DNA of 59,175 bases from the NCBI GenBank assembly GCA_028697255.1, contig JAQVFM010000004.1, positions 1 to 59,175 on the forward strand. The letters are read 5' to 3'. The translations under genes and the position numbers were made by a program. Below the pieces are notes generated by a model. The model had not been told where the DNA came from, ran no database searches, and saw only the letters and a list, made by a program, of their open reading frames with translations. Positions 1 to 9,250 of this stretch are shown piece after piece. Within the stretch, counting starts at the first letter, position 1. Each line of letters starts with the position of its first letter. Source of the DNA: Oscillospiraceae bacterium (GTDB lineage: Bacteria; Bacillota; Clostridia; Oscillospirales; Acutalibacteraceae).

Positions 1-546
1 TGCCTGCACAGCATCACAGTGAATAAGTGCATCGGGCGCCGCTCTGCGAACAGCCGGCACAATGCGGTCAATTGGAAAATGTGCGCCGTTTTCGTTGTTG
101 ACGGCCATAATGCTGACAAGAACCGTGTCGTCGCGGCATGCGTCCGCAACTTGTTCTGCCGTGATAATTCCGTCTTGTCCGGGTACAAGGCGGGTCACCT
201 CATAACCTCGGTTTTCAAGCTCGGTGCAGCAGGCGGAAACCGATGAATGCTCAACGGCAGATGTTACAACATGACGCCCTGCACGGCTTCTTGCTTCTAT
301 CGAGCCCAGAATAGCCAGATTATTAGCTTCTGTCCCGCCGGAGGTGAACACAAGCGTGTCCGAACGGCATCCAATCAACCCGGCAACCTGCTCACGCGCA
401 ATATTAAGCTGTTGTTCGGCTTTAATGCCGAGTGAATGCAGCGATGATGGGTTGCCGTAGTACACCGTCATCATTTCCATTGCTTTTTTGGCAGCAGAGG
501 GATAAACAGGTGTTGTAGCGGCATTGTCAAGATATACGTATTTCAA
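1..546 (-). CDS. Cysteine desulfurase, NifS/IscS family (5' part only)
   Basis: PLP enzyme that takes sulfur from L-cysteine for Fe-S clusters or thiolated cofactors. The 182 visible codons begin LKYVYLDNAATTP, the usual N-terminus, followed by YGNPSSLH, the FTSGGTEANN cofactor-binding loop and, at the window edge, HCDAVQA, whose Asp contacts the PLP ring nitrogen. The PLP lysine and catalytic cysteine loop lie outside the window. The start is TTG at 546, chosen because GGGAGG sits 7 bases upstream and the protein begins at the family's usual place. Which subtype (NifS, IscS or a thiouridylase partner) cannot be told from this part. The neighbouring genes are divergent, so its operon lies to the left. 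Confidence 0.93.
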   Translation of the reverse strand, partial: MKYVYLDNAATTPVYPSAAKKAMEMMTVYYGNPSSLHSLGIKAEQQLNIAREQVAGLIGCRSDTLVFTSGGTEANNLAILGSIEARSRAGRHVVTSAVEHSSVSACCTELENRGYEVTRLVPGQDGIITAEQVADACRDDTVLVSIMAVNNENGAHFPIDRIVPAVRRAAPDALIHCDAVQA

Positions 547-742
547 CAGCCGACCTCCCAAGTGCCCTTATTTCAGCACTTTATTATATAACAAAATTGC
601 TAATTATACAACCTTATAAATATGTCAATACTGTAAATTATAACGGTTTGACCGATACAATGATTATACAATATTTCCCTAAAATAACTATTTTGCGCCA
701 GAATAAGATAAACAATACGGGAAATCTGCATGCATATCAAGG

Positions 743-771
743 TTGAATTCGTTCGCCTAATAGCTTATACT
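743..771 (+). promoter_or_regulatory. Predicted sigma-A promoter for the small anchored protein and LamG gene
   Basis: TTGAAT (743-748) and TATACT (766-771) are separated by 17 bases, about 30 bases upstream of the ATG at 803. The rest of the 547-802 intergenic stretch is AT-rich and shows nothing else that can be named with confidence. Confidence 0.55.
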
Positions 772-802
772 AATAACATCTAAATATAAGGGAGAGATTG
801 CA

Positions 803-991
803 ATGAAGAAGCCCGCATTATTAACAGCTTTTCTTATGTCTTTTGGACAATTTTTCGTTGGCGCAGCAAGCGGCACGCCCGCTACGGGGGAAAAAACCAA
901 CATCATGCCCTACATATTCGGCATTGTTGCAATTGTGTTGATTGCAGCACTGTCGTGGCTTTCTTATCTTTCCAAGAAAAATAAAAAATAA
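803..991 (+). CDS. 62-residue secreted peptide with sortase-signal-like anchor
   Basis: No family is recognised by name. The layout is a basic N-terminus and hydrophobic signal peptide (residues 1-21), then a very short polar stretch containing TPATGEKTN, one hydrophobic helix (about 36-54) and a basic tail ending KKNKK. TPATG followed by helix and positive tail resembles a divergent LPXTG-type sorting signal, but the mature part would be under 15 residues, so it could equally be a small membrane peptide. GGGAGAG precedes the ATG. The LamG gene starts 17 bases after its stop, so the two are probably cotranscribed. Confidence 0.6.
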   Translation: MKKPALLTAFLMSFGQFFVGAASGTPATGEKTNIMPYIFGIVAIVLIAALSWLSYLSKKNKK

Positions 992-1008
992 TCTCTGTGG
1001 GAGTTGCA

Positions 1009-1998
1009 ATGAAGTTAAAACTTATTTTCCCGATTATGGTTTTACTATTGCTGCTGAGTGTGTGGACTGTATCTGCAGCCAAGGGATATAAAAACGGGCG
1101 CCTTTGGATAGTGCATGAGCCTGACACTATGTCCCCTTATGTCAATTGCTATAGTGGTAAAAAGCAAATACCGCAAAATAAACTTACCTGGCAGCAAAAC
1201 GGCTATTCGGGTAGGTGTGTATCGCTTAACGGCGCAGGACAATACCTTGAAGTTGGATATTGGCAGCTGCAGATACACAAAATGACTGTTGCAGGATGGT
1301 TTTATTGGCGCGGCGCAGCTGACGGACAAGACAAACAATCGATGTATTCACAGCGGCTTTTTACATTGTCCCACAATGACAATACCTATTTAACCTTAAT
1401 GCCCCACGCAAAAAATCCCGAAAAAAAGGACAAAGACGGCAAAATACTCGACGGTGTCTATATGGAATTTTCAATGGGTGATAAAAAAGACCGTGTAAAA
1501 TATGAGCTTTACAACCCGGCCGAGCCGGGTAAAGAGTCGTTTGGATTATCACAAAACAAATGGCACCATGTTGCTGTTACAATGGACGGACAATATTTAA
1601 AGCTTTATATCGACGGTCATTTGCGGTTTGAACAATTGTTAGTACTTGGCGTTGAGGAAATGCGAAACAATATGCTGACGATTGGTTTTGGCCGTTGGGG
1701 CGACCCAACACTTAACGCATTGATAGACGAATTGGCAATATATGACTATGCAATGACAATCGACGACATAAAGGCGCTTTGTTCAGCCCCGCCTAATCCG
1801 GCATCATCGTTAACAAAAACGATAACAACCGCAGGCACAGTATCAAAGAGTACAACAAAAAATTCTGATATTTTCGGATTGCCCTCATGGACCGTATGGA
1901 CAGTGGGCGGGCTGATTATAACATTCGTAGCTTTGTCTGTTGTGCTCAGCATTTATAATAAACCGGATAATTCTAAAAAGGACCGTTATAATCCCTGA
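1009..1998 (+). CDS. LamG (concanavalin A-like) domain surface protein
   Basis: Predicted exported protein of 329 residues: a signal peptide (about 1-23), one LamG/laminin-G jelly-roll domain filling roughly residues 30-255, a Ser/Thr-rich linker and a C-terminal membrane helix (VGGLIITFVALSVVLSIY) with a basic tail. The LamG signature NKWHHVAVTMDG followed by LYIDG is clear, as is the late LIDELAIYDYAM strand. LamG domains bind glycans or proteins; no catalytic motif is seen, so a ligand-binding or adhesive role on the cell surface is inferred. ATG 1009 is preferred over GTG 997 because GGGAG lies 6 bases before it. Confidence 0.8.
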   Translation: MKLKLIFPIMVLLLLLSVWTVSAAKGYKNGRLWIVHEPDTMSPYVNCYSGKKQIPQNKLTWQQNGYSGRCVSLNGAGQYLEVGYWQLQIHKMTVAGWFYWRGAADGQDKQSMYSQRLFTLSHNDNTYLTLMPHAKNPEKKDKDGKILDGVYMEFSMGDKKDRVKYELYNPAEPGKESFGLSQNKWHHVAVTMDGQYLKLYIDGHLRFEQLLVLGVEEMRNNMLTIGFGRWGDPTLNALIDELAIYDYAMTIDDIKALCSAPPNPASSLTKTITTAGTVSKSTTKNSDIFGLPSWTVWTVGGLIITFVALSVVLSIYNKPDNSKKDRYNP

Positions 1999-2026
1999 GA
2001 AAAATAAAAAATGCAAAAATGCAGTC

Positions 2027-2056
2027 TTGACCGATTTTCAGGTTTTATGATAAAAT
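2027..2056 (+). promoter_or_regulatory. Predicted promoter for hisF-pyrG
   Basis: TTGACC (2027-2032), an 18-base spacer and TAAAAT (2051-2056), about 80 bases before the hisF start. No terminator separates the LamG gene from this site, so readthrough is possible. Confidence 0.5.
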
Positions 2057-2135
2057 ATGTAAATGATTTTTCATAAATGCTACCGTTTAGGGTGTAATGT
2101 TTTTAAAAACCTTTGCCGCAAAAGGAGATAAGCCG

Positions 2136-2903
2136 TTGAGTGTAATACGCATTATTCCATGCTTGGACATTAAAAATGGGCGCGTGGTAAAAGGAGTAAA
2201 CTTTGTTAATTTACGTGATGCCGGAGATCCCGTCGAGGTGGCAAAGGCATATTCTAAATCGGGTGCCGACGAATTGGTGTTGCTCGACATTACAGCTTCC
2301 AACGAAAGACGCAATACCGTGGTTGATTTGGCATCCCGAGTTGCCGAGCAGCTTTCTATTCCGTTTACGGTAGGTGGCGGAATCCGTAATATCGAGGATT
2401 TTCGTGCAATTCTTTTATGCGGTGCGGACAAGGTATCAGTAAACACCGCGGCGGTCGAAAATCCTAAGCTAATTACCGAGGCATCAAATGAATTCGGCAG
2501 TAGTTGCGTTGTTGTCGCGATAGACGCACGACGGCGCAGCGATGGGCAGGGATGGGACGTATACAAAAACGGCGGACTTGTTAACACAGGATTGGATGTT
2601 TTGGAATGGTCGGCACATGTTGAGGCTTTAGGCGCCGGCGAAATCCTTTTAACCAGCATGGACTGCGACGGCACAAAAGAGGGCTACGACGTTGAGCTTA
2701 CCGCTGCGGTTTCGGATAAGGTCGGAATCCCCGTGATTGCTTCGGGCGGCGCAGGTAACATGCAACATTTTGCTGATGTAATATTAAAGGGCAAGGCCGA
2801 CGCGGTGCTTGCGGCATCTCTTTTTCATTTTCGAGAGGTGGATATATCTGAGCTAAAGCAATACCTTAAATCGCTTAGTATTGCCGTGCGTCCGGTGCTT
2901 TGA
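2136..2903 (+). CDS. hisF: Imidazole glycerol phosphate synthase cyclase subunit HisF
   Basis: TIM-barrel cyclase that works with the HisH glutaminase to make imidazole glycerol phosphate and AICAR in histidine synthesis. The 255 residues match the family length; both catalytic aspartates fall at the textbook positions, Asp11 in CLDIKNG and Asp130 in AIDARR, and the phosphate-binding GGG (80-82) and SGGAG loops are intact. The start is TTG 2136, after AAGGAG; the upstream in-frame ATG would add 13 non-family residues. No hisH or other his gene is visible here, so hisF is detached from any histidine operon within the window. It is followed at 25 bases by pyrG, probably in one transcript. Confidence 0.95.
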   Translation: MSVIRIIPCLDIKNGRVVKGVNFVNLRDAGDPVEVAKAYSKSGADELVLLDITASNERRNTVVDLASRVAEQLSIPFTVGGGIRNIEDFRAILLCGADKVSVNTAAVENPKLITEASNEFGSSCVVVAIDARRRSDGQGWDVYKNGGLVNTGLDVLEWSAHVEALGAGEILLTSMDCDGTKEGYDVELTAAVSDKVGIPVIASGGAGNMQHFADVILKGKADAVLAASLFHFREVDISELKQYLKSLSIAVRPVL

Positions 2904-2928
2904 ACATAAGTGGAGAAAGGAAATTTTT

Positions 2929-4533
2929 ATGACTGCTAAATACGTGTTTGTAACCGGAGGCGTAGTATCTGGTTTAGGTAAGGGCATTACTGCGGCTTCA
3001 CTCGGTCGGCTTCTCAAGTGCCGCGGCTTGAGTGTATCGGTAAAAAAGCTTGATCCTTATCTTAATGTTGATCCAGGCACCATGAACCCCATCCAGCACG
3101 GCGAGGTGTTTGTGACTGATGACGGCGCTGAAACTGACCTTGACTTAGGTCACTATGAGCGGTTTATAGATATAAGCCTTAGCCAGAATAGTTCGGTAAC
3201 CTCCGGTAAGGTTTATTGGCATGTATTGCAAAAGGAGCGTAACGGTGATTATAACGGGGGCACTGTTCAGGTAATTCCACATATAACCGATGAAATTAAG
3301 CGCCGTATTATGCTGGATTCGGGCAAGTACGATGTTCACATAATTGAAATTGGCGGTACGGTCGGCGATATCGAAGGACTTCCTTTTCTTGAAGCGATAC
3401 GCCAGTTTAGTATTGAACACGGTCGCTCGAACTGTTTGTTTGTTCACGTTACACTTGTCCCCTATATTGCCGCGTCCCAGGAAATGAAAACAAAACCAAC
3501 TCAGCATTCGGTTAAGGAGCTGTTATCGCTCGGTATTCAACCTGATATTATTGTGTGCCGTTCCGAACGCCCGATTTCGCAGGAGCTTAAGGATAAAATT
3601 GCACTGTTTTGCAACGTAAAAAGAGATTGTGTCATTGCAAACTCTGATTTGCCGCTTTTGTATGAGGCTCCGCTTGTGCTCGAAAATGAAGGTCTTGCCC
3701 ATATTGTTTGCCGGCATTTTGGATTGAACGGGCTTGTGCCCGATTTCAAAGAGTGGACAAGCATGGTTGAAACGCTGCGCAATCCTAAGAACTCAGTCAC
3801 AATCGCATTGGTTGGCAAATATGTATCGCTGCACGATGCATATCTTAGCACTGTCGAAGCACTAAAGCACGGTGGCATTCCGTCCAGCTTATCGATTAAC
3901 ATAAGGTGGGTAGATGCAGAGGAGCTTAACAGTGATAATATTGACGAAATACTTGGATCAGTCGACGGCATTCTTGTTCCCGGCGGTTTTGGCAGCCGCG
4001 GCATAGAGGGTAAAATGCTGGCGGCACGCTATGCGCGCGAAAACGGCATTCCTTATCTCGGTATTTGTCTTGGCATGCAGGTAGCTGTTATTGAATACGC
4101 GCGCAATGTGCTTGGATATTCTGACGCAAATTCAAGCGAAATAGAGCCTTCGACTAAAAACGCCGTGATAGATCTTATGCCCGAACAGCGCAGTGTTCGC
4201 CATAAAGGCGGTACCATGCGGCTGGGCAAATATCCGTGCGTGCTTGACATTCGATCAAAATCCTTTAAACTTTATGGTGAAGAGATAATTTATGAACGCC
4301 ATCGTCACAGATATGAATTCAACAACGATTACCGTGAGGTGCTTGAGAAAAACGGCATGTTGATGGCGGGTGTTTCACCCGATAAGCATATCGTCGAAAT
4401 GATTGAAATCGAGAACCATCCGTGGTTTGTCGGCTGCCAGTTCCACCCTGAGTTTAAATCGCGGCCCAACCGTCCCCATCCGCTGTTTAAAGGGCTGGTT
4501 TCGGCCGCCTTTGAAAGAAAAAGATCCCGGTAA
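2929..4533 (+). CDS. pyrG: CTP synthase
   Basis: Makes CTP from UTP, ATP and glutamine. It has 534 residues, normal length. The N-terminal synthetase domain (1-265) carries the [11 protein letters not shown]-loop at 10-19; the glutaminase domain (from about 290) has the nucleophile Cys380 in GICLGMQ and the His506/Glu508 pair in FHPEF. The start is ATG 2929 with GAGAAAGGA before it; a longer reading from 2881 overlaps hisF and lacks family similarity. It ends just before a strong terminator-like hairpin. Confidence 0.98.
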   Translation: MTAKYVFVTGGVVSGLGKGITAASLGRLLKCRGLSVSVKKLDPYLNVDPGTMNPIQHGEVFVTDDGAETDLDLGHYERFIDISLSQNSSVTSGKVYWHVLQKERNGDYNGGTVQVIPHITDEIKRRIMLDSGKYDVHIIEIGGTVGDIEGLPFLEAIRQFSIEHGRSNCLFVHVTLVPYIAASQEMKTKPTQHSVKELLSLGIQPDIIVCRSERPISQELKDKIALFCNVKRDCVIANSDLPLLYEAPLVLENEGLAHIVCRHFGLNGLVPDFKEWTSMVETLRNPKNSVTIALVGKYVSLHDAYLSTVEALKHGGIPSSLSINIRWVDAEELNSDNIDEILGSVDGILVPGGFGSRGIEGKMLAARYARENGIPYLGICLGMQVAVIEYARNVLGYSDANSSEIEPSTKNAVIDLMPEQRSVRHKGGTMRLGKYPCVLDIRSKSFKLYGEEIIYERHRHRYEFNNDYREVLEKNGMLMAGVSPDKHIVEMIEIENHPWFVGCQFHPEFKSRPNRPHPLFKGLVSAAFERKRSR

Positions 4534-4552
4534 ACGAAATATAAAAATATTG

Positions 4553-4597
4553 GGAGATTCTTTGCTGCCGGCTGTGCGGAGAGAATCTCCATTTTTT
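4553..4597 (+). terminator. Intrinsic terminator after pyrG
   Basis: GGAGATTCT (4553-4561) pairs with AGAATCTCC (4582-4590) around a GC-rich loop, followed by A and six T (4592-4597). It sits directly before the folP ribosome site, so it either ends the pyrG transcript or acts as a partial brake on folP expression. Confidence 0.75.
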
Positions 4598-4608
4598 GAG
4601 GTGAGGGA

Positions 4609-5466
4609 TTGGTTTTTAATTGCGGATCGCATACACTTAAATTAGGTGCGCGCACTTATATCATGGGTATACTAAATATTACGCCCGACAGCTTTTTTGA
4701 CGGTGGAATGTATTTTGATGTCAATAAGGCTGTCCATCGTGCACTTGAAATGGTAAGTGAAGGTGCTGATATAATTGACATTGGTGCTCAATCGACACGC
4801 CCGGGATATACCCGGATTTCGGCCGAGCAGGAATGGGAGCGCCTTTATCCGGTGCTGTGCGCACTAAAAGAAAAGGTGGACGTACCAATATCAATTGATA
4901 CCTTTTACCCTGAAGTGGCCGATGCAGCAATACGCTTGGGTGCCTCTATAATAAACGATGTATCGGGAAGCCTTGAAAACGAGATGCCTGCCATAGCGGC
5001 AAAAACCGGTGCAGGACTTATTTTAATGCATTCGGGCAAAGGATCGGACGATACCGGAAACGGCAGCAACGCAATTAAAATGGTGCGCGCCTATTTTGAA
5101 AAGGCATTGAATACTGCTGACTGCCAAGGTCTTGAGCTAAACCGAATATGCTTAGATCCCGGCATAGGCTTTGGAAAGGACAGGCATGGCGATTTGATGC
5201 TTGTTGCGCACCTGCGTAGGCTTATTGACGGTCTACCGCAAACAGCGGTGATGGTAGGGGCGTCGCGAAAACGTGTGATTGCCTCGTGCTGCGATTCATC
5301 TTTAAATACGGACGACAGGCTTGCCGGTACATTGGCATTGCACACAATTGCGGCACTAAACGGTGCACACATTTTGCGCGTTCATGACGTTGCCGCTGCT
5401 GTACAGGCTGCACGCGTTACAGATGCGTTAAAAAAAGTTGGTATTAGTGAGGAATACTATGGATAA
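4609..5466 (+). CDS. folP: Dihydropteroate synthase
   Basis: Condenses p-aminobenzoate with dihydropterin pyrophosphate; the sulfonamide target. The TIM-barrel signatures MGILNITPDSFFDGG and DIIDIGAQSTRPG are complete, with the C-terminal GASRKR substrate-binding motif. 285 residues, usual length. The start is TTG 4609, with GAGGTGAGG immediately upstream; it opens a short N-terminal segment before the barrel. Its last 8 bases overlap folB, so folP-folB-folK is a tightly coupled operon covering consecutive folate steps. Confidence 0.97.
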   Translation: MVFNCGSHTLKLGARTYIMGILNITPDSFFDGGMYFDVNKAVHRALEMVSEGADIIDIGAQSTRPGYTRISAEQEWERLYPVLCALKEKVDVPISIDTFYPEVADAAIRLGASIINDVSGSLENEMPAIAAKTGAGLILMHSGKGSDDTGNGSNAIKMVRAYFEKALNTADCQGLELNRICLDPGIGFGKDRHGDLMLVAHLRRLIDGLPQTAVMVGASRKRVIASCCDSSLNTDDRLAGTLALHTIAALNGAHILRVHDVAAAVQAARVTDALKKVGISEEYYG

Positions 5467-5827
5467 GATAATAATAAAGGGCTTGCGTATTTTCGCTTAT
5501 CACGGTGTCAACCCCGAAGAAAAGGAAAACGGCCAGATATTCGAGCTTGATGTCACAATGTTGCGGGATTTGACAACGGCTTGCAACACTGATTTACTGA
5601 GTGCCACAGTCAATTATGCAAAAGTTATAAAGCTTATCACTAAAGTTATGCAGGCGCAATCTGATAACCTTATAGAGCGCGCGGCTCAGCGCGTCGCAGA
5701 TGCTGTTTTGCAAGAATTTGCTGTAGAATCGGTAACGGTATTTCTTAAAAAGCCCGAAGCTCCGGTAAGTGCAAAGATTGATTATGCCGGAGTTGAAATT
5801 ACTCGTACCCGTGTGAGTCAGGCATGA
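5459..5827 (+). CDS. folB: Dihydroneopterin aldolase
   Basis: Cleaves dihydroneopterin to 6-hydroxymethyl-dihydropterin, the FolK substrate. 122 residues; typical N-terminus IIIKGLRIFAYHGVNPEEK with the conserved G-x-Glu region, and C-terminal KKPEAPVSAKIDYAGVEI with the catalytic-site lysine. The ATG at 5459 overlaps the folP stop and has GAGGA upstream; an earlier in-frame start at 5438 lies within folP and is less likely. The stop overlaps folK by ATGA. Confidence 0.96.
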   Translation: MDKIIIKGLRIFAYHGVNPEEKENGQIFELDVTMLRDLTTACNTDLLSATVNYAKVIKLITKVMQAQSDNLIERAAQRVADAVLQEFAVESVTVFLKKPEAPVSAKIDYAGVEITRTRVSQA

Positions 5828-6336
5828 GCGGCGCATTATTGTCGCTGGGCAGCAACCTTGGCGACCGTGAGGCTATGCTGCGAAAAGCTCTCAGCGCGTT
5901 ATCCTTTTTGCCAAAAACAACTGTGCTGAATACATCGTTTGTTTATGAAACAAAACCGGTTGGATATTTAAATCAGCAGTCATTTCTTAATGCCGTCGTA
6001 CTTATCGATACAAAGCTTTCTCCTAAGGCACTATTAGGCTCTTGCCTCGGTATCGAAGCAGCGCTTGGCAGAAAGCGGAATATAAAGAACGGGCCGCGTG
6101 TTATTGATATTGATTTGCTTTTATATCAAGGTGTGACATGCAATAGCGATGAGCTTACGATTCCGCACCCGCGTTTGGCCGAGCGTGCTTTTGTCTTGAT
6201 TCCGCTTGCCGATATTTTCCCAAACGGGATTGTATTTGAATTTAATTTTAGTGCGCAAATATCAAAGGCTTTTAATGACCCCGGTGTGGTTAGATATAAC
6301 AACCTTTGTCTTGACGAATGCAGTGTCGGCAGGTAG
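5824..6336 (+). CDS. folK: 6-hydroxymethyl-7,8-dihydropterin pyrophosphokinase
   Basis: Transfers pyrophosphate from ATP to hydroxymethyl-dihydropterin, making the FolP substrate. 170 residues. HPPK signatures are present: LSLGSNLGDRE at the N-terminus, FVYETKPVG, and the metal/ATP site GPRVIDIDLLLY followed by IPHPRLAERAFVLIPLADI. It starts in the ATGA overlap with folB. Together folP, folB and folK convert dihydroneopterin to dihydropteroate; folE and folC are not in the window. Confidence 0.97.
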   Translation: MSGALLSLGSNLGDREAMLRKALSALSFLPKTTVLNTSFVYETKPVGYLNQQSFLNAVVLIDTKLSPKALLGSCLGIEAALGRKRNIKNGPRVIDIDLLLYQGVTCNSDELTIPHPRLAERAFVLIPLADIFPNGIVFEFNFSAQISKAFNDPGVVRYNNLCLDECSVGR

Positions 6337-6358
6337 AATGTTATTTAATGCCTGCCGA
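6326..6358 (+). terminator. Hairpin at the folK stop
   Basis: TCGGCAGG (6326-6333) pairs with CCTGCCGA (6351-6358). There is no real T-run after it, so termination is only a guess. The right arm and following bases (6348-6368) recur with one change at 45360-45380. Confidence 0.35.
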
Positions 6359-6393
6359 ATAATTAAAATTACTGCTATTATCAGGTTCAAAAA

Positions 6394-6420
6394 TAGGGGT
6401 GAACTGTGTTCGCCCGCAAA
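6394..6420 (-). repeat. Dispersed 27-bp palindromic repeat, copy 1
   Basis: Read on the minus strand this matches 37246-37272 at 25 of 27 bases (core GGGCGAACACAG then TCRCCCC). It lies just upstream of the DUF1015 promoter element. Confidence 0.7.
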
Positions 6421-6421
6421 T

Positions 6422-6430
6422 TGGTATAAT
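6422..6430 (+). promoter_or_regulatory. Extended -10 promoter for the DUF1015 gene
   Basis: TGGTATAAT is a perfect extended -10 element; no good -35 is seen 17 bases upstream, where the repeat lies. It is about 60 bases before the start codon. Confidence 0.5.
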
Positions 6431-6489
6431 ACGCAATCGACTAAGGCAAGAATATTGTTTTTAAAGATACACAGAAAGGAATGGTCTAC

Positions 6490-7797
6490 ATGGCGGAAAT
6501 CCGCCCTTTTAACGCATTACGCTTTACTCCAAAAGCAGGAGACATCAAAGAACTCACCTGCCCGCCCTATGACATTATAAGCGAAAAGCAGAGAAAGGAG
6601 TACATCCAGCGCAACCCTTATAACATTGTCAGATTAGAGCTGCCGCGAGATGGCGACAATCCGTATGCCGTAGCCGGCGAAACTCTAAAAGATTGGCTGG
6701 ACAAAGGTATTTTAGCCAATGATGAAAAGCCCGGACTTTATATTTACGAAATTCGGTTTGAGCTTGAAGGGCGCAGTGATATAAGCGGCATTGAAGGCGG
6801 TAAACACAGCGTAATGGGACTTATAGGACTTGTTAAGCTTGAAGAATTTGAAAAAGGTATTATTCTTCCGCATGAGCAAACCTTGTCCAAGGCCAAAACC
6901 GACCGTTTTAATCTGATGAAGGCAACTGCCTGCAACTTTAGCAGCATTTATGCTCTTTATAATGACGATGGCGGCGAACAGGAGACGCTTGATATTATGA
7001 ACCTGGCGTCTCGTGAACAGCCGATATGCGAAATGACTGATAATGAGGGACTTGAGCACCGGCTCTGGTCGATAACCGACGAGGCAGTCATCGCTTATAT
7101 ACAAAAGCACATGGCAAATATGAAACTGTATATAGCTGACGGACACCATCGGTATGAAACGGCGCTAAATTATCGAAATTATATGCGCACACAGGGCGTT
7201 CCCGAGGGCGCTGCCACCGATTATGTTATGATGGTTATGGTCGATATGAACCATCCCGGTCTTGTAGTGTTTCCCACACACCGCCTTATACATAGCATTG
7301 ATTCGCTCGATATACCGTCATTGCTTGATTCGTGCAGGCAGTATTTTCATGTTAAAGATGAAAACATATCCGTATTTGATGAAGCGCTTGAGCATGCCTA
7401 CCTGAGTGGCGAGCATGCGTTTGGGCTATATACGGGCGGCGATACATTCACGTTGCTGACACTTCGTGACAGCGATATCATGAATAAGCTTTTGCCATCT
7501 CTGTCACCCGCATCGCGCAACCTTGATGTAACAATACTGCATACGCTGATTCTCGAACGGCTGCTCGGTATCGACAGTGAAAATATGGCACAACAAACTA
7601 ATCTTACATATACACGCGATATTCTCAAAGCAATTGAGGGAGTTTCCTCCGGAAACTACCAGTGCGCTTTTATTTTAAATCCGACCCGTGTGTCCGAAAT
7701 AAAGGATGTTGCATCTGCAGGCGAAAAAATGCCGCAAAAATCTACATATTTTTATCCTAAGCTCATTACCGGACTGGTAATGAATAAATTAAATTAA
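6490..7797 (+). CDS. DUF1015 family protein
   Basis: Conserved cytoplasmic protein of unknown biochemical role, common in Clostridia. The family N-terminus (IRPFNALRFTP, then CPPYDIIS) and the central ADGHHRYETALNYR motif are clear; the His-His-Arg-Tyr-Glu cluster suggests a phosphate or nucleotide site, but the function is not established. 435 residues from ATG 6490, chosen because AAAGGA at 6475-6480 is 9 bases upstream and leaves no room for the ATG at 6481. Single gene with its own promoter and terminator. Confidence 0.9.
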   Translation: MAEIRPFNALRFTPKAGDIKELTCPPYDIISEKQRKEYIQRNPYNIVRLELPRDGDNPYAVAGETLKDWLDKGILANDEKPGLYIYEIRFELEGRSDISGIEGGKHSVMGLIGLVKLEEFEKGIILPHEQTLSKAKTDRFNLMKATACNFSSIYALYNDDGGEQETLDIMNLASREQPICEMTDNEGLEHRLWSITDEAVIAYIQKHMANMKLYIADGHHRYETALNYRNYMRTQGVPEGAATDYVMMVMVDMNHPGLVVFPTHRLIHSIDSLDIPSLLDSCRQYFHVKDENISVFDEALEHAYLSGEHAFGLYTGGDTFTLLTLRDSDIMNKLLPSLSPASRNLDVTILHTLILERLLGIDSENMAQQTNLTYTRDILKAIEGVSSGNYQCAFILNPTRVSEIKDVASAGEKMPQKSTYFYPKLITGLVMNKLN

Positions 7798-7854
7798 TAC
7801 TATTCTCACATTAAACCGCATTTTTAAACTGAGAATAGTACAGTATCTGAAATT

Positions 7855-7892
7855 AACAAAAGGAGCTGACATAAAAATCAGCTCCTTTTGTT
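7855..7892. terminator. Bidirectional terminator between DUF1015 gene and rplQ
   Basis: A perfect 15-bp stem: AACAAAAGGAGCTGA (7855-7869) with TCAGCTCCTTTTGTT (7878-7892), loop of 8. T-rich on both strands, it serves both converging transcripts and closes the 16-kb ribosomal operon. A second, weaker inverted repeat (ACTATTCTCA, 7799-7808 with 7830-7839) lies upstream. Confidence 0.9.
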
Positions 7893-7905
7893 ATATATAA
7901 CTATA

Positions 7906-8247
7906 TTATACTAATTGTATAATGGCCATTTGGGCGGCGTCACCGCGGCGAACATATGTCTTGATGATACGGGTATAACCGCCATTTCGCTCGGCATATT
8001 TAGGCGCTATTTCATCAAACAGTTTCTTGCATACACTTTCCTTGGTTAAATAAGAAAACACAAGTCTTTTATTTGCCAAAGTTGGGTCTTTGGCAATTGT
8101 TATCATTTTTTCGGCCATAGAACGAACCTCTTTTGCTCGAGTTACCGTGGTTTCTATGCGCCCTTTTTCCAACAGGAAAGTAACCATGGCGCGCAGCATA
8201 GCCGATCGGTGGGCCGCAGGCCTTCCAAGTTTTCTGGTCCCGGGCAT
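7906..8247 (-). CDS. rplQ: 50S ribosomal protein L17
   Basis: Large-subunit protein near the exit tunnel; last gene of the block. 113 residues starting [21 protein letters not shown], the family signature. Start set at ATG 8247, 8 bases after AAAGGAG; a GTG at 8256 also in frame lies too close to that site. Confidence 0.97.
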   Translation of the reverse strand: MPGTRKLGRPAAHRSAMLRAMVTFLLEKGRIETTVTRAKEVRSMAEKMITIAKDPTLANKRLVFSYLTKESVCKKLFDEIAPKYAERNGGYTRIIKTYVRRGDAAQMAIIQLV

Positions 8248-8296
8248 ATCATTCACTCCTTTGATCTAAGGTGAAACTATTATTTGTGCAAAAAGC

Positions 8297-9250
8297 CTAT
8301 TCCTCTTCGGTACGGAGACTGAGACCCAATGAGTCAAGCTTGTTAACGACTTCCTCAAGCGACTTGCGGCCCAGATTTCTAACTTTCATCATATCTTCGG
8401 CGGTTTTACTTATTAGCTCTTCAACAGTGTTAATACCGGCACGTTTGAGACAGTTGAACGAGCGAACCGACAAGTCCAGTTCTTCAATCGTCATTTCTAA
8501 AACCTTTTCTTTGCCCTTGTCGTCCTTTTCAACCATAATAGAATCGCCGACATAGGTTTCGCCTGACAAATCCACAAACAAGTTAAGATGCTCGGTCAAC
8601 ACCTTGGCACCTAATGACACACCTTCCTGTGCCGATATTGTACCGTTAGTCCATATTTCAAGCGTAAGCTTGTCATAGTCGGTAATCTGACCGACGCGTG
8701 TATCCTCAACTGTATAGTTTACTTTTAAGACAGGCGTATAGATTGAATCAACCGGGATAAGACCGATTATGGGCGACATAAGCTGTTTGTTGCGTTCGGC
8801 CGAAACATAGCCGCGACCCTTATCGAGAGTTATTTCCATACTAAGGCGTGCGCCTTCGCTTAAAGTGGCAATGTGCATATCGGGATTGAGTATTTCAACC
8901 TCGCTGTCGCACTTTATCGAATCCGCTTTTACCTCGCATTCTCCCTCGGCTTCGATATAAACCATCTTTGGGCCGTCGCCTGCTATCTTTGCAGTAAGAC
9001 CCTTGATGTTGAGGATGATTTCAGTAACATCCTCCTTTATGCCTTCAATAGTGGAGAACTCATGAAGCACACCTTCTATTTTTACCGCTGTCACTGCAAC
9101 GCCGGGCAAAGAGGACAGCAGCACACGGCGCAGGCTATTTCCCAGTGTCGTTCCAAAACCTCTCTCAAGCGGTTCTATTACGAATTTTCCGTAACTTCCA
9201 CCCGGTTCGGTGTCCAAAACCTCTATTCTGGGCTTTTCAATCTCAATCAA
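8297..9250 (-). CDS. rpoA: RNA polymerase alpha subunit
   Basis: Assembles the polymerase core and contacts promoter UP elements and activators. 317 residues: N-terminal dimerisation domain with [22 protein letters not shown], and a C-terminal domain with two helix-hairpin-helix segments ([20 protein letters not shown] and [11 protein letters not shown]). The start is TTG 9250, preceded by AAGGAGG and opening with the family's IEIEKPRIE; the reading continues upstream without a stop to 9364 but that part has no family similarity. Confidence 0.97.
   Translation of the reverse strand: MIEIEKPRIEVLDTEPGGSYGKFVIEPLERGFGTTLGNSLRRVLLSSLPGVAVTAVKIEGVLHEFSTIEGIKEDVTEIILNIKGLTAKIAGDGPKMVYIEAEGECEVKADSIKCDSEVEILNPDMHIATLSEGARLSMEITLDKGRGYVSAERNKQLMSPIIGLIPVDSIYTPVLKVNYTVEDTRVGQITDYDKLTLEIWTNGTISAQEGVSLGAKVLTEHLNLFVDLSGETYVGDSIMVEKDDKGKEKVLEMTIEELDLSVRSFNCLKRAGINTVEELISKTAEDMMKVRNLGRKSLEEVVNKLDSLGLSLRTEEE

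Noticed and set aside
2087..2674. 195-codon minus-strand frame opposite hisF
   Set aside because: Antisense of an intact hisF with catalytic residues; Ser/Thr/Pro-rich composition typical of a shadow.
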